Shown: positions 37,263-48,980, counted from the stretch's first letter. The stretch: DNA of 64,000 nucleotides from Anabaena sp. FACHB-1237 (GCF_014696225.1 NZ_JACJPV010000006.1:113987-177986); one strand, 5' to 3'. A program made the numbers and translations. Notes: generated by a model not told the origin, from the sequence alone.

Positions 37263-38777
37263 ATGACTCATCAACAACTACCGAATAACTGGGAAGAACG
37301 GGAAAAACTTCGTAATAAAGGTCAATTTTGGACTCCAGAATGGGTTGCAAAAGCAATGGTTTTATACACAGCAAAAGATACAAGTTTAATATTTGATCCT
37401 GCTGCGGGTAGAGGTGCTTTTTTTGATGCTATTTTAAAAATAAATCCCTCTATAAATTATTATGGAATTGATATAGATAAAAAGGTTTTACAAGATGTAA
37501 TTTATCAAAGAAATGATTGTTTAGTAGAAATTCGTGATTTTTTAATAAATCCTCCACATCAAAATTTTAAAGCAATTGTAGCTAATCCTCCTTACATTAG
37601 ACATCATCGAATTGATGCAAAAATAAAGGAATTTTTACAAGAACTTTTTATCAAAATTACAGGTTTTAAAATTGATGGTAGAGCAGGTTATCATATATAC
37701 TTTTTTGTCCAGGCTTTAAATCTATTAGATAATTATGGAAAACTAGCTTTTATTATGCCTGCTGATACTTGTGAAGGGATTTTCTCACAAAAACTTTGGG
37801 ACTGGATTACTAAAAATTATTGTCTTGAATGTGTGGTCACATTTGATGAAAATGCTACACCTTTTCCTAATGTTGATACCAATGCGATGGTTTTTTTTAT
37901 TAAAAAATCTGCACCAATAAAAAATATTAAATGGATTAAGGTAAATCAGTCTAACTCTGATGAACTTCTTAATTTTGTGGAATCAGATTTCCAGAATGAA
38001 GATTATCAAAATTATTCTACTTTAGAAATTAAGAACCGTGAGTTAAAAGAGGCATTATCCACTGGTTTATCAAGGCCTAAACAACATCATTGTGATTTTA
38101 AATATCACCTCCATGATTTTGCAACAGTTACCAGAGGTATTGCCACAGGTGCTAATGATTTCTTTTTTTTAACCAAAAAACAGGTAGAAGAACTACAAAT
38201 TCCTCCAGAATTTCTTAAGTTGGCAATTGGTCGTACAAAAGATGTAAAGGGAGATAAAATTACTATGGATGATATCAGCATATTGCAAGAAAAAAATCGT
38301 CCTACAATTTTACTTTGTGTGGATAATAACAATATTCCTGAATCAGTGGCTAACTATCTTAAAAAAGGAGAAAATTCTGGATTGCCTAACCGTCCTCTTA
38401 TTAAACAACGCAAATGTTGGTATAGAATGGAATATAGAAAAGTACCACCTATATTATTTGCTTATCTTGGTCGCCGAAATTCAAGGTTCATTAAAAATGA
38501 AGCTGGAGTTGTTCCATTAACGAGTTTTTTGTGTGTTTATCCCATTTTTTCCGATGAAATATACATTATGAATCTTTGGCAAGCATTAAATGATCCTGAT
38601 ACTATTGAAAATCTTAAATTAGTAGGTAAAAGCTATGGTTCGGGTGCTATTAAGGTTGAACCTCGTAATCTTAATAGAGTACCAATACCAGAGCATATAG
38701 TAGAGAAATATAATTTAAACCTACATCAAAAACCACAAAAATGTACTAACAAAATTCAGCAACTCGCGCTATTTTAA
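37263..38777 (+). CDS. type II N6-adenine DNA methyltransferase
   Basis: 504 aa, gamma-class. Motif I IFDPAAGRGAFFDAIL (about 44-59) and motif IV ANPPYIRHH (NPPY), TPEWVAKAMV as the N-terminal motif X region. The C-terminal half is a target-recognition domain (ATVTRGIATGANDFF, GSGAIKVEPRNLNRVPIP), typical of TaqI-like enzymes. It should protect the sites cleaved by the preceding nuclease. Low-GC base use and position between housekeeping genes suggest horizontal transfer of the pair. Confidence 0.88.
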   Translation: MTHQQLPNNWEEREKLRNKGQFWTPEWVAKAMVLYTAKDTSLIFDPAAGRGAFFDAILKINPSINYYGIDIDKKVLQDVIYQRNDCLVEIRDFLINPPHQNFKAIVANPPYIRHHRIDAKIKEFLQELFIKITGFKIDGRAGYHIYFFVQALNLLDNYGKLAFIMPADTCEGIFSQKLWDWITKNYCLECVVTFDENATPFPNVDTNAMVFFIKKSAPIKNIKWIKVNQSNSDELLNFVESDFQNEDYQNYSTLEIKNRELKEALSTGLSRPKQHHCDFKYHLHDFATVTRGIATGANDFFFLTKKQVEELQIPPEFLKLAIGRTKDVKGDKITMDDISILQEKNRPTILLCVDNNNIPESVANYLKKGENSGLPNRPLIKQRKCWYRMEYRKVPPILFAYLGRRNSRFIKNEAGVVPLTSFLCVYPIFSDEIYIMNLWQALNDPDTIENLKLVGKSYGSGAIKVEPRNLNRVPIPEHIVEKYNLNLHQKPQKCTNKIQQLALF

Positions 38778-38826
38778 TCCTTCTTATATTTATAAGTGTG
38801 TATAATTTAAAAATTTATATTCAATT

Positions 38827-39603
38827 TTACACTACACAAGTTAATACAATTATTAATATCGCTTCACTCCATTCTACCACCGCCCCATAAGTATCCCCTG
38901 TATGTCCACCTAATTTATGATTAAACCAAGCAGATGTGATAGATGCGATCGCCAAACCTAAACCAACCATCATCACAGCTAGAGTAAAATTTTGCCAATT
39001 AAACCACCACATCACTACACTAAAACACAATAGTAAAAGTAAACTGGGTATTACATCTATATAAGAACGAATTGCTTGTTTATGAAATGCTCCTTTACCA
39101 GCGGCTTTAAGATAAGGATAACAGGCGATCGCTAATTGTTGTCCCCATCTACCCCAACCACAAACCCCCATCAACACTAACCAACGATTTACTTCAATAT
39201 CTGTTAACGCTACAGTTTTTAATAAAATAATTATAATTCCTGACATCGCCCCAAAAGCACCAGTTGCACTATCACTCATCACTTCTAAACGTCTTTCTGG
39301 ATTATTTACCGCTAAACCATCACTAGTATCCATCGCTCCATCTAAATGTAAACCTCCTGTAATCAGTAACCATACAGCCACAATCACAGCACTACGAGTT
39401 AAAGCAGGGACACCTATATAACTGATCCCCCCATCCAACCCCCCCAAAATACCACCAATTATTAAACCAACCATCGGTGCAAAACAGGCCACCCTCTGAA
39501 AATCTAAATTTTCTATATAAGGTAAGGGAATTGACGTATAAAATATCACAGCAGCTACTAAATCCGAAAATTGCTGTTGCCACCAAAGCAAAAATTTAGC
39601 CAT
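38827..39603 (-). CDS. cobS: adenosylcobinamide-GDP ribazoletransferase
   Basis: Start chosen at 39603 ([16 protein letters not shown]); the longer frame adds 23 residues without homologous look. About 258 aa, polytopic. CobS joins adenosylcobinamide-GDP and alpha-ribazole in the last steps of B12 (pseudo-B12) synthesis. Motifs: [27 protein letters not shown] (acidic substrate/Mg site), and C-terminal [19 protein letters not shown]. Several membrane helices. No cobalamin riboswitch recognised upstream. Confidence 0.93.
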   Translation of the reverse strand: MAKFLLWWQQQFSDLVAAVIFYTSIPLPYIENLDFQRVACFAPMVGLIIGGILGGLDGGISYIGVPALTRSAVIVAVWLLITGGLHLDGAMDTSDGLAVNNPERRLEVMSDSATGAFGAMSGIIIILLKTVALTDIEVNRWLVLMGVCGWGRWGQQLAIACYPYLKAAGKGAFHKQAIRSYIDVIPSLLLLLCFSVVMWWFNWQNFTLAVMMVGLGLAIASITSAWFNHKLGGHTGDTYGAVVEWSEAILIIVLTCVV

Positions 39604-39834
39604 ACTTAAATAGAGTTGATCTACAAATCTCCAGTATTCATTCTCAGCACAATTGAGAATGATTATGTTCATAAATTACTTGAATTATCTGAAGATGATT
39701 GGACAATTTAATCAAAAAATTGATATTTTGGAAATATAGACAATTCATAATCTATATCATCGGTTGTATGGCTTACACCATCTTCACCCTATCGGCTGCG
39801 TTGTTACTCACCTTCTGTAAAATATAATTCCTCT

Positions 39835-40287
39835 ATGAGTCACCATCTACCCGAAACTAGGATACCAGCACCATGCATTGTCAACATTGGCATTATCGTT
39901 AGTAAGCTGGATATGCAACGACTTCTATGCGACTTAGGTAGAGTTCACTACATCTACACTCAAAATGACACAATACTCAGTCAGGGAGATGGGGATGTAA
40001 TGGAAATATTCTCAAGTCCACAAAGGTCTACTTTAGTTGCTAATAATGCAATATATATCAACCTGGACAGTTTTGATTACTTAGAATTAAAACAGTCTCC
40101 CCAACAAGAAACTTATTTTGACTTACGACAGGAGGAAATGTGTTTACGCTTAATTCCTCTGTCTACACCTTCCCAAGAACGACACCAGCGCAATTTTAAT
40201 ATCACTGCTATTGAGGCCATGATGGATCAAGTTTTAGCTGCTAGATGGGATGCAGAAATTGATGATGATTGCTGTGATTCTTTTTAG
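39835..40287 (+). CDS. conserved cyanobacterial hypothetical protein
   Basis: 150 aa, acidic and soluble. Beta-rich N-terminal half (VNIGIIVSKLDMQRLLCDLG, IYINLDSFDYLELK), ending in an acidic Cys-containing tail EIDDDCCDSF. I do not recognise a domain. It lies 92 bp upstream of tgt on the same strand and may be cotranscribed. Confidence 0.65.
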   Translation: MSHHLPETRIPAPCIVNIGIIVSKLDMQRLLCDLGRVHYIYTQNDTILSQGDGDVMEIFSSPQRSTLVANNAIYINLDSFDYLELKQSPQQETYFDLRQEEMCLRLIPLSTPSQERHQRNFNITAIEAMMDQVLAARWDAEIDDDCCDSF

Positions 40288-40376
40288 TGGTCAGCTATCA
40301 GCAGTCAGCAGTCAACACTGCTAAATTTTCAATAGTACAAAATACTATTACCATATTTGTTAATAATGATCAATAA

Positions 40377-41477
<1,101 letters not shown>

Positions 41478-41620
41478 TATCTATCAGGAATAGCTCTGAC
41501 TACTCATGGCTATTCCCTAACTCCTTTTATAGTTAACTGCTTCCCAATTTTCCCTGTTCTCTATTCCTTCCCCCCCCATATATAATTAAAAAAAGCTCTT
41601 TGTAATGGAATTTAACACTT

Positions 41621-43159
41621 GTGATTGAGGCTGAAGTTCATTTATCATTGCATAATTTCTTGCGATCCCAGTCTGGGTTTCCCTCCTGGCCTCATCATTT
41701 GACTATGGCTAGGCTGGTAGCACGTGCTTTAAGATTAGATCGCAGTGCATTAATTCAGGTGGGAGCTTTATGTGGTTTGCAAGGACGATATCGCACTAGC
41801 TTTATTGCATCTGCTTTAATGTGGCCAAATCCTGTAATCGTTGTAGCCACTTTAGAAGTACAACAGCGTTTATTAAACATAGAAATTCCCCGGTTACAAC
41901 AGTGGTTATCTACTCATAAACCCATCAGAATTGGTAATACTTGGCCAGATGATAATTTCCCAGGTTTATTATTAACATCTCCCCAGGCTTGGTTCCAAGC
42001 ACAATTATCTAACTCCACAGCATTTCCTCCTGATATCCCTACTATTATTGATGGAGTAGATGACTTGGAAAATTGGGTATGTGAACAACTCACATATCAT
42101 ATTCAGCCCACAGACTGGGAACAATTAATGTTATCTTGTCCCCAACAAAGAGAAATAATTCGAGAAACAAGAGTAAAATTAACCCACGAGTTATTTCAAC
42201 ATCCTGAAAACCCCTATAATTGTTATTTAATTTCTGCTACAGAAATTGATATTTTACAAAATTTGTTTTTAAATTTACAAGGAGAAAATTTACCAAAAAT
42301 TTGGCAAAGTTTCTCTCAAGATTTTCCCTTTTGTTATCATCATATACCCTCTTTTTTATCTTGGGCAACTATTAACCGTCGTCAAGGTTTATTTACTTTA
42401 CACTATACTCATAATGAATTTCATAAAGCTCTTGCACCAATTTGGAAACGTCAACCAGTAGTTTTGATTGGTAGTGCTTTAGAGGTAGAAACAGAAGCTC
42501 CTTTATTTCGTCAACGTTTTGGTTTACCCGATGTTACTTGTTTACGGTTTTCGGCGGATACCCAAGGAGAAGCAATTCAACTTTATGTACCTTATAAGTT
42601 ACCACTACCAAATACACCTGAATTTCAAGGGGCTTTAATTCATAATATTAGAACTCTAGTTTGTTTAAGTGCAACCACGTTAGGAATAACTGTAGTTTTA
42701 GTAGGAGATGTACCACTAAAAGCAAAATTAGGCGCGATTTTGGCTGGAGAATTTGGTTCAAGAGTACAGGTAGAAAAAACCTGTTTAGATGATAATGGAA
42801 TTTTGGTTACTGGTTGGGAGTTTTGGCGATCGCATCAAAATGTATTACCATCACCAAGATTATTAATTATTGCCACTTTACCATTACCATCATTAGAAAA
42901 TCCCTTAGTAGCTGGTAGAGTAGCACATTACAAGCGATCGCATCAAGACTGGTTCAGATTATACTTATTACCAACTGCTATCAGTGAATTACAAAGAGCG
43001 ATCGCGCCAGTGAGAGAAAATCAAGGTATAGTAGCGTTATTAGATAGTCGTGTTGTCAACCGTAGTTATGGTTCACAGATATTAGCAGCATTGAGTCCTT
43101 TAGCGAGATTAAACTATCTTGATCCCAGTTTATTTTCTTCAGATACGCAACAGGAGTAA
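41621..43159 (+). CDS. helicase-C-like protein related to DinG, without a canonical Walker A
   Basis: 512 aa, GTG start. The C-terminal part has the DinG/XPD-type helicase domain 2 layout: VVLIGSALEVETEAPLFRQRFG, LSATTLGITVVLVGDV, LLIIATLPLPSLENPLVAGRV and a final Q-x-x-GR-x-x-R-like stretch (AIAPVRENQGIVALLDSRV). The P-loop position reads GLQGRYRTSF instead of GxxGxGKT, and the DEAH box position reads IIDGVDDLENW. So ATP hydrolysis is doubtful. A cyanobacterial family, role in DNA repair only inferred. Confidence 0.65.
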   Translation: MIEAEVHLSLHNFLRSQSGFPSWPHHLTMARLVARALRLDRSALIQVGALCGLQGRYRTSFIASALMWPNPVIVVATLEVQQRLLNIEIPRLQQWLSTHKPIRIGNTWPDDNFPGLLLTSPQAWFQAQLSNSTAFPPDIPTIIDGVDDLENWVCEQLTYHIQPTDWEQLMLSCPQQREIIRETRVKLTHELFQHPENPYNCYLISATEIDILQNLFLNLQGENLPKIWQSFSQDFPFCYHHIPSFLSWATINRRQGLFTLHYTHNEFHKALAPIWKRQPVVLIGSALEVETEAPLFRQRFGLPDVTCLRFSADTQGEAIQLYVPYKLPLPNTPEFQGALIHNIRTLVCLSATTLGITVVLVGDVPLKAKLGAILAGEFGSRVQVEKTCLDDNGILVTGWEFWRSHQNVLPSPRLLIIATLPLPSLENPLVAGRVAHYKRSHQDWFRLYLLPTAISELQRAIAPVRENQGIVALLDSRVVNRSYGSQILAALSPLARLNYLDPSLFSSDTQQE

Positions 43160-43161
43160 AT

Positions 43162-43257
43162 TGATATGATATTTATTTCGATTTTGCGCATCAGTGAAGC
43201 AAAGCACCTGTATTAGACGCAAAGTTTCAAATTCTGAATTTCTCAATTTCATACCTA
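43162..43257. repeat. dispersed MITE-like repeat, copy 2
   Basis: Related to 121-223 (gatatttatttcg…gacgcaaagtttcaaa…ttctcaatttcatacc). Its edge supplies the stop codon of the HigA-like gene, so insertion probably caused that truncation. Confidence 0.65.
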
Positions 43258-43866
43258 AAAAAAATTTTTAAGATCGCTCCGTTTCACTACGCTTGCAAGG
43301 GTAAAGTATTTAGGACAATCTAGTTTTTCTGCTTCTATTTCCCCCAAACGTAACCATGCAGAAATAGCACCAACATCACTTTGTTCTTCGCGGGTGCGAC
43401 GAAAATTAACTTCTAAACCTCCGTAGCATTTCTGCCAATCTTCCGGTGAAGCAACACCGAAAAAATGTAATAAATTTTTTACCACTCCTGGTTTATTCTT
43501 AGCAATTAAAACGCACTTGGGAATTTTACCTTGGTTCATCAATTCTCTGATTGGTAACTGATCTAACCAAAATGTCCACCCCTGTAAGCGGCTTTCTTCT
43601 TCTTTTTTAGCTAAAGCAGCACGATACTGGGCTTCACGTCTGAGCCAAAATCCTGCGGTACTGCCTAAAACTCGTTCTAATTTCAATGCCGTTTCTTCAT
43701 TAATAGGTGCTTTGCCATTAATCAGTAAACTGATATGTTTTGTGCTGTAGCCTAGACGCTCTGCTAATTCTGCTTGCGTCCAATCACGTTCTTCTAGTAC
43801 ATCAGCAACAGATGGGGTAATTGGGGTAACGGTTGTTAAGGATGCAGCAGGCTTGTATTTAGCCAA
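43255..43866 (-). pseudogene. truncated HigA-like XRE regulator (ImmA-type C-terminus lost)
   Basis: About 203 codons. HigA-type helix-turn-helix: PSVADVLEERDWTQAELAERLGYSTKHISLLINGK (20-54), then a linker (FWLRREAQYRAALAKKEEE) and the start of the region that in full-length relatives leads to an ImmA/IrrE zinc peptidase. The reading is cut at KLDCPKY; the last 16 residues come from unrelated DNA bordering a dispersed repeat. The 5' end is also damaged: the frame is sensible upstream (YGEFDASLAKYKP) but lacks ATG; only TTG at 43866 is available. Probably non-functional. Confidence 0.65.
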
Positions 43867-44042
43867 ACTCGCATCAAACTCACCATAATCAATATCATTA
43901 CTTTACTTTTACCCCAATTTTACCCCAAACTAACTGAATTTACCCCAAACTTACCCCAAAAAATTTGGGACGAGTATTAAACTCATCCCATAATTTATTG
44001 CCTGAAACCTTGAAATGCTTGGTTTTGGCTTATTTTTATCAA

Positions 44043-44114
<72 letters not shown>

Positions 44115-44250
44115 GCTCCCACACCTATCTATAATAGCAGAACTTAGCCGCATTGTCCAGTGAAATAAGAAAAATTTTCAATATTTTTCCCAGATTTTTT
44201 GTAACATATTCATCAGACAGGCTCAAAGCCCGTCCCCAACAGCCCTAAAG

Positions 44251-44847
44251 CTAAAAATATGTTCTCACTTCATCAGCAAAACTAGCCCAACGCACAAAAT
44301 AAAACGGACCAGCTACAGAACCCCAAATATGCTCATCTGTCTCAGGATTTCGTCCTCTATCGCGGCTGATGAACTGCTGGGCATCAATCTCAAAATCACT
44401 ATCTAAATAGGTTCTTTGCCCATCTCTGATGACTATACAGCCCTTTCCTGGTTCAACTGTACCTTTAAAATGCTTACCAGTCCATTGCACAATCATATTA
44501 CAACCAGTAAGTTTTTCCAAGCGATCGCTCGTTAAATTCTGCAATCTTTCCAAATCACGAGAAGCACCGTAAAAATCTTTTTCATCCTTTACTGTATAGT
44601 TCTCAATGTGAATCCTATCGCCACTATTCTTCAAATGCAACACTCGTACTCTATAAGGTCTATTCAGCATATAGTCATAAGCCTGTTCTACAAACAAACT
44701 CACCCCGGACAACAGGGAATAAGACAAAGGACGCATACATACCCGAATATGGGCATAAAAAGCGGGATTTTCAAACACCTGCGCTTGATTACTAAAATCT
44801 GCCGCCATCCAACGAGCTAAGGTAGTAATATCTGTAGAATGAGTCAT
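44251..44847 (-). CDS. cpcT: CpcT/CpeT-type phycobiliprotein chromophore lyase
   Basis: Start at 44847 (MTHSTDITTLARWMAADF); the longer frame adds 20 residues reading through a spacer. About 198 aa, the CpcT length. Signatures: FENPAFYAHIRVCMRPL, YDYMLNRPYRVRVLHL, YYGASR-like FYGASRDLERL, GCNMIVQW, GKGCIVIRDGQRTYLDS. CpcT attaches phycocyanobilin to Cys-153 of phycocyanin and phycoerythrocyanin beta subunits. Lies on its own, upstream of pstB on the same strand but facing away by 49 kb-scale operon end; likely separately transcribed. Confidence 0.88.
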   Translation of the reverse strand: MTHSTDITTLARWMAADFSNQAQVFENPAFYAHIRVCMRPLSYSLLSGVSLFVEQAYDYMLNRPYRVRVLHLKNSGDRIHIENYTVKDEKDFYGASRDLERLQNLTSDRLEKLTGCNMIVQWTGKHFKGTVEPGKGCIVIRDGQRTYLDSDFEIDAQQFISRDRGRNPETDEHIWGSVAGPFYFVRWASFADEVRTYF

Positions 44848-44955
44848 GTCAATTTTAGGGTTACGATTTTGGATTTTGAATTTGGGATGGTGAATATTTA
44901 CAATCAAAGATTTACAAAATATTTACAACTAGAATACCAACCCAATTACAAATTA

Positions 44956-45765
44956 TTAACCAAAACGACCAGAAACATAATCACGAGTACGATTATCTAA
45001 AGGATTACGGAAAATTTGACCCGTAGAGCCAAATTCTACCATTTGTCCAATTCTACTTTCATCCGTACTAAAGAAAGCAGTAAAATCAGAAACACGAGTC
45101 GCCTGCTGCATATTATGAGTCACAATCACAATTGTAAAATTAGAACGTAACCCGTGAATTAATTCTTCCACCTTCATAGTTGCAATAGGATCAAGTGCTG
45201 AACAAGGTTCATCCATTAATAAAACTTTTGGTTTAACAGCTAACGCACGAGCTATACATAAACGCTGCTGTTGTCCTCCCGAAAGTCCTAAAGCAGACTT
45301 ATGTAATTTATCCTTAACCTCATCCCACAATGCAGCCCCCTTTAAAGCAGACTCCACAATCTCATCTAACACCACCTTGGGACATCTACCAGCAATTCTC
45401 ACACCATAGGCCACATTTTCATAAATACTAATGGGAAAAGGATTAGGCTTTTGAAACACCATACCAATTTCCCGTCTTAGGCGATTAATATTCACTCCAG
45501 AACCATAGATATTTTGCCCAAATAATTCCACAATTCCTTCAACTTTTACCTTTCCCTCTAACTCACTAATTCGGTTCAGAGTTTTAATAAAAGTAGACTT
45601 TCCACAACCACTAGGTCCAATTAAAGCTGTCACTTGGTTTTGATAGATGTCTAATGATATCCCTTCAATAGCCTTATAGTTACCATAGTAAAAAGAGAGG
45701 TTTTTTACCTTGATAGCAGTAGTTAGATTAGTTACATTAGTCATTGTACTTAAATTACTCATCAT
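44956..45765 (-). CDS. pstB: phosphate ABC transporter ATP-binding protein
   Basis: 269 aa. Walker [10 protein letters not shown] (about 50-58), Q-loop VFQKPNPFP, signature [14 protein letters not shown], Walker [14 protein letters not shown], His switch [12 protein letters not shown]. The [16 protein letters not shown] string is typical of PstB. M2, M8 or later Met may be the start, since the first ~16 residues vary. Last gene of pstS-C-A-B, 176 bp after pstA, with a short spacer holding heptamer-like repeats. Confidence 0.97.
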   Translation of the reverse strand: MMSNLSTMTNVTNLTTAIKVKNLSFYYGNYKAIEGISLDIYQNQVTALIGPSGCGKSTFIKTLNRISELEGKVKVEGIVELFGQNIYGSGVNINRLRREIGMVFQKPNPFPISIYENVAYGVRIAGRCPKVVLDEIVESALKGAALWDEVKDKLHKSALGLSGGQQQRLCIARALAVKPKVLLMDEPCSALDPIATMKVEELIHGLRSNFTIVIVTHNMQQATRVSDFTAFFSTDESRIGQMVEFGSTGQIFRNPLDNRTRDYVSGRFG

Positions 45766-45941
45766 AAACAGGATATTGGCGAAAAAAGGTAAGTATTGAG
45801 CTATCAGTCATCAGTTATTAGAACTTGATTTTAAGGCCTACTTTGCAGAATTTTCAGGAAACCATCACAGATGACTGAATCACTGTTTACTCATGGCTAA
45901 ATGTGGACAACAAAAAGAGACACAAAGAGACACAAGAATAT

Positions 45942-46826
45942 TTAATTTAACCTGCTTCTACTAGCTATTAAGCGAGATAATACGCTAAAAACTAGTACTA
46001 AAGTTAGGAGGATAATCGCCGTAGTCCACACCAACTTATTAACTTCTGGATCTGGATTATTATAAAGATTAAAAATCAACACGGGTAAAGAAGCCGTAGG
46101 ACTTAATAAATTATCAGACCAGTTTTGACTAAACAAAGCAGTAAAAATTAATGGCGCTGTTTCTCCTGCTGCACGAGCTATAGCCAGAGAAATTCCTGTA
46201 GTAATTCCCGGAATAGCAGCACTAACTACAACCCGAAAAGTAGTTTGGAAACGAGTTCCCCCTAAAGCCGCAGATGCTAAACGCTGATGCACAGGAATTA
46301 ATTTTAATGCTTCTTCAGTAGTTAACGCAATAATCGGTAACATAATTACTGACAAAGCAAATCCCCCCGCAATGGCAGTAAATCCTTTAGTGGTTAAAAC
46401 AATTACACCATAAGCGAATATACCAACAACAATTGATGGTACACCAGTAAGAATTTTAGTAATAAAGCGCACAGAATTAGTAATAGTGGGATTTTCGTTA
46501 AATTCCGCTAAAAATATACCTGTGATAACTCCCAGAGGTATACTTAGTATAGCACCAATAGTCACCACTGTTAATGTACCAGTAATAGCATTACCAAAAC
46601 CACCATCAATTACTGGTTTTAATAACATTCCTAGCTCAAATCCCGATATTCCCTTATTGAGGATTTCCCAGATAATTGATAATAAGGGAATGACAGCTAA
46701 GGTAGTCAAACCAAAAGCAATTAAATTCATAATATTTGTAAATAATTGCCTTTGAATAGTCAGAGGTTTATGTATTTCTACAGTCGCTGATGGATTTGGT
46801 TTAGAATTAAAATTGCTTGTCATCAT
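45942..46826 (-). CDS. pstA: phosphate ABC transporter permease
   Basis: 294 aa with six predicted membrane helices. The permease EAA-type loop reads ALGGTRFQTTFRVVVSAAIPGITTG-like, after LPIIALTTEEALKLIP; GETAPLIFTALF follows. Partner of PstC in the channel. 50 bp from pstC. Confidence 0.96.
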   Translation of the reverse strand: MMTSNFNSKPNPSATVEIHKPLTIQRQLFTNIMNLIAFGLTTLAVIPLLSIIWEILNKGISGFELGMLLKPVIDGGFGNAITGTLTVVTIGAILSIPLGVITGIFLAEFNENPTITNSVRFITKILTGVPSIVVGIFAYGVIVLTTKGFTAIAGGFALSVIMLPIIALTTEEALKLIPVHQRLASAALGGTRFQTTFRVVVSAAIPGITTGISLAIARAAGETAPLIFTALFSQNWSDNLLSPTASLPVLIFNLYNNPDPEVNKLVWTTAIILLTLVLVFSVLSRLIASRSRLN

Positions 46827-46876
46827 GATTGTTGTAATATTTGTCCTAGTAAATCATCTTGCCCATTTTCTCAATA

Positions 46877-47860
46877 TTAATTATGTTTGTTAGCTAATAA
46901 CTTTACCAATAGTCCAGCCGCAATATTTACAGCTAAAGTCAGAGCAAATAAGATTAATCCTAAATAACTCAATGAACCAATATGTAATCCTGGTTCTGCT
47001 TCAGCAAATTCATTAGCCAATATAGCAGGAATTGTATAGGCAGGATCAAGTAAAGATAATTTAATTTGGGCAGAATTACCAATCACCATTGTTACAGCCA
47101 TTGTTTCTCCTAAAGCTCTTCCTAAAGCTAACATGGCAGCACTAAGTATACCGGACAATCCTGCCGGTAATAATACCCGAAAAATAGTTTCCCAACGAGT
47201 TGCACCTAAAGCCATGGATGCACTACGTAATTCCTTAGGGATAACTAATAATACATCACGAGAAATAGCAGCCATTGTAGGTAAAATCATAATTGCTAAA
47301 ATCATCCCTGCCGTTAACATATTATTCCCCGTAGGATCTTCGGTGTTAAAAAAAGGTATGAACTTAAAATTAATAGCTAACCACTTTTGTAATTTTTCTA
47401 TAACGGGAACAAATACAGCAATTCCCCACAAACCAATAATAACACTAGGAATAGCAGCTATTAATTCAACAATAAATGCCAAGGTATTCTTAATACTTGA
47501 AGGAAGAAAATCTTCACTAGTAACCAAAGCAACGGAAATGGCAATAGGAACAGTAAAGAAAATAGCGATCGCACTACTAACCAATGTTCCATAAATGTAA
47601 GGCAAAGCCCCAAAAACTTGATTACCTGTATCCCATTCTTGACTCCATAAAAATCCCAAGCCAAATTGTTTAATTGCAGGTTCTGCTTCTTTAAAAACTA
47701 TAAATGTCATGATAAATAATATCATGGCAGTAATGACCACAAACAGATACACTAACCAAGTAAATCCTTGATCAAACCAAAACATCATTCCACCATTACT
47801 TGTCAAATTAATGTTTTTATGTTCTGATTGCCATGAGTTATTATCATCTAAATTAGCCAT
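46877..47860 (-). CDS. pstC: phosphate ABC transporter permease
   Basis: 327 aa, six helices. IPSVIIGLWGIAVFVP, MILPTMAAISRDVLLVIP, EAA loop ALGATRWETIFRVLLPAGLSG-like and GETMAVTMVIGNS, the PstC hallmarks. Second gene of the pst operon, 85 bp downstream of pstS. Confidence 0.97.
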   Translation of the reverse strand: MANLDDNNSWQSEHKNINLTSNGGMMFWFDQGFTWLVYLFVVITAMILFIMTFIVFKEAEPAIKQFGLGFLWSQEWDTGNQVFGALPYIYGTLVSSAIAIFFTVPIAISVALVTSEDFLPSSIKNTLAFIVELIAAIPSVIIGLWGIAVFVPVIEKLQKWLAINFKFIPFFNTEDPTGNNMLTAGMILAIMILPTMAAISRDVLLVIPKELRSASMALGATRWETIFRVLLPAGLSGILSAAMLALGRALGETMAVTMVIGNSAQIKLSLLDPAYTIPAILANEFAEAEPGLHIGSLSYLGLILFALTLAVNIAAGLLVKLLANKHN

Positions 47861-47945
47861 AATTGATTTTTAAGTCCTCGTATTTATTAGGAGATCAACA
47901 AGTCATGAGATTCAGGAGCCATAAGACTGACTCCTGACTACTAAA

Positions 47946-48980
47946 TTACCTCACACTACCATTTACAGTTTGTAAAACTCTGTTAACGACATCAGCCGGG
48001 ATCTTGGTATAATTCATGTCATCATTAAATTGTTGACCATCCTTTAACACCCAATTAATCCACTTTTTCACTGCCGCTGCTTTAGCTGCATTAGGATACT
48101 GCTTATACACCATCATCCAAGTCAAACCCACAATAGGATACCCTTGACTGGGATCGTTCACAAACACCCGATAATTACTGGGAAAACTGACTGTAGATAA
48201 AGCAGAATTAGCTGCTGCTAATGAAGGAGTCACAAATTCACCCTTTTTATTTTGAATTTGGGCTGATTTGAGCTTATTCTTAGTAGCGTAATCATATTCC
48301 ACATAACCAATAGCACCAGGAGTCCGACTCACTAAAGCCGCTACACCAGGATTTCCTTTACCCTTAAGAACATTGGGTAATGTCCACTTAGGAGCAGTGT
48401 TGGCTCCGATTCTACCTTTAAAATAACCACTAATTGCACTTAAGTGGTTAGTAAAAATGAAAGTTGTACCACTACCATCTGCCCGTACTACAAATTTAAT
48501 CGGCTGGTTTGGTAAATTCACGCCTGGGTTATCAGCTTTAATTTTCGGATCATTCCAGTCTTTAATTTGTCCAGCAAAAATTGCAGGTAAGGTAGCACGA
48601 GACAACTTGAGTGTATTCACCCCAGGAAGATTATACACTACCGATACTGCACCACCGGCTGTGGGCACTAAAATCACACCATTCTTAACTTTAGCTATTT
48701 CTGCATCAGTCATAGCTGCATCACTAGCACCAAAATCTACAGTACCATTAATAGTTTGACGAATACCACCACCACTACCAATAGCTTGATAATTCACTTT
48801 TAATTCTGGATGTTTTTTAGTAACTTCCCGTGCATAACGTTCATATAAAGGTGCAGGGAAAGTAGCTCCAGCACCATTTAAGGTTTGAGCTTGAGCAGAC
48901 AACATGGGGCTTAATGCCATAGCTGATGTGACTACAGAAGTAGCTACTACACGATTGACAATGGTGGATAGGAAATTCAT
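47946..48980 (-). CDS. pstS: periplasmic phosphate-binding protein
   Basis: 344 aa. Sec signal peptide (…VVATSVVTSAMALSPMLSAQAQ) then LNGAGATFPAPLYERYA, GSGGGIRQTINGTVDFGASDA and VRADGSGTTFIFTNHLS, the phosphate-binding loops. First gene of pstSCAB. A double Pho box sits 65-83 bp upstream of its start, so induction by phosphate limitation through a SphR/PhoB-type regulator is expected. Confidence 0.97.
   Translation of the reverse strand: MNFLSTIVNRVVATSVVTSAMALSPMLSAQAQTLNGAGATFPAPLYERYAREVTKKHPELKVNYQAIGSGGGIRQTINGTVDFGASDAAMTDAEIAKVKNGVILVPTAGGAVSVVYNLPGVNTLKLSRATLPAIFAGQIKDWNDPKIKADNPGVNLPNQPIKFVVRADGSGTTFIFTNHLSAISGYFKGRIGANTAPKWTLPNVLKGKGNPGVAALVSRTPGAIGYVEYDYATKNKLKSAQIQNKKGEFVTPSLAAANSALSTVSFPSNYRVFVNDPSQGYPIVGLTWMMVYKQYPNAAKAAAVKKWINWVLKDGQQFNDDMNYTKIPADVVNRVLQTVNGSVR

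Noticed and set aside
38827..39603. cobalamin riboswitch upstream of cobS
   Set aside because: No B12-box-like sequence recognised in the 230 bp before the start.
44956..48980. part of an accessory island
   Set aside because: A complete pstSCAB operon with a Pho box is ordinary core content.
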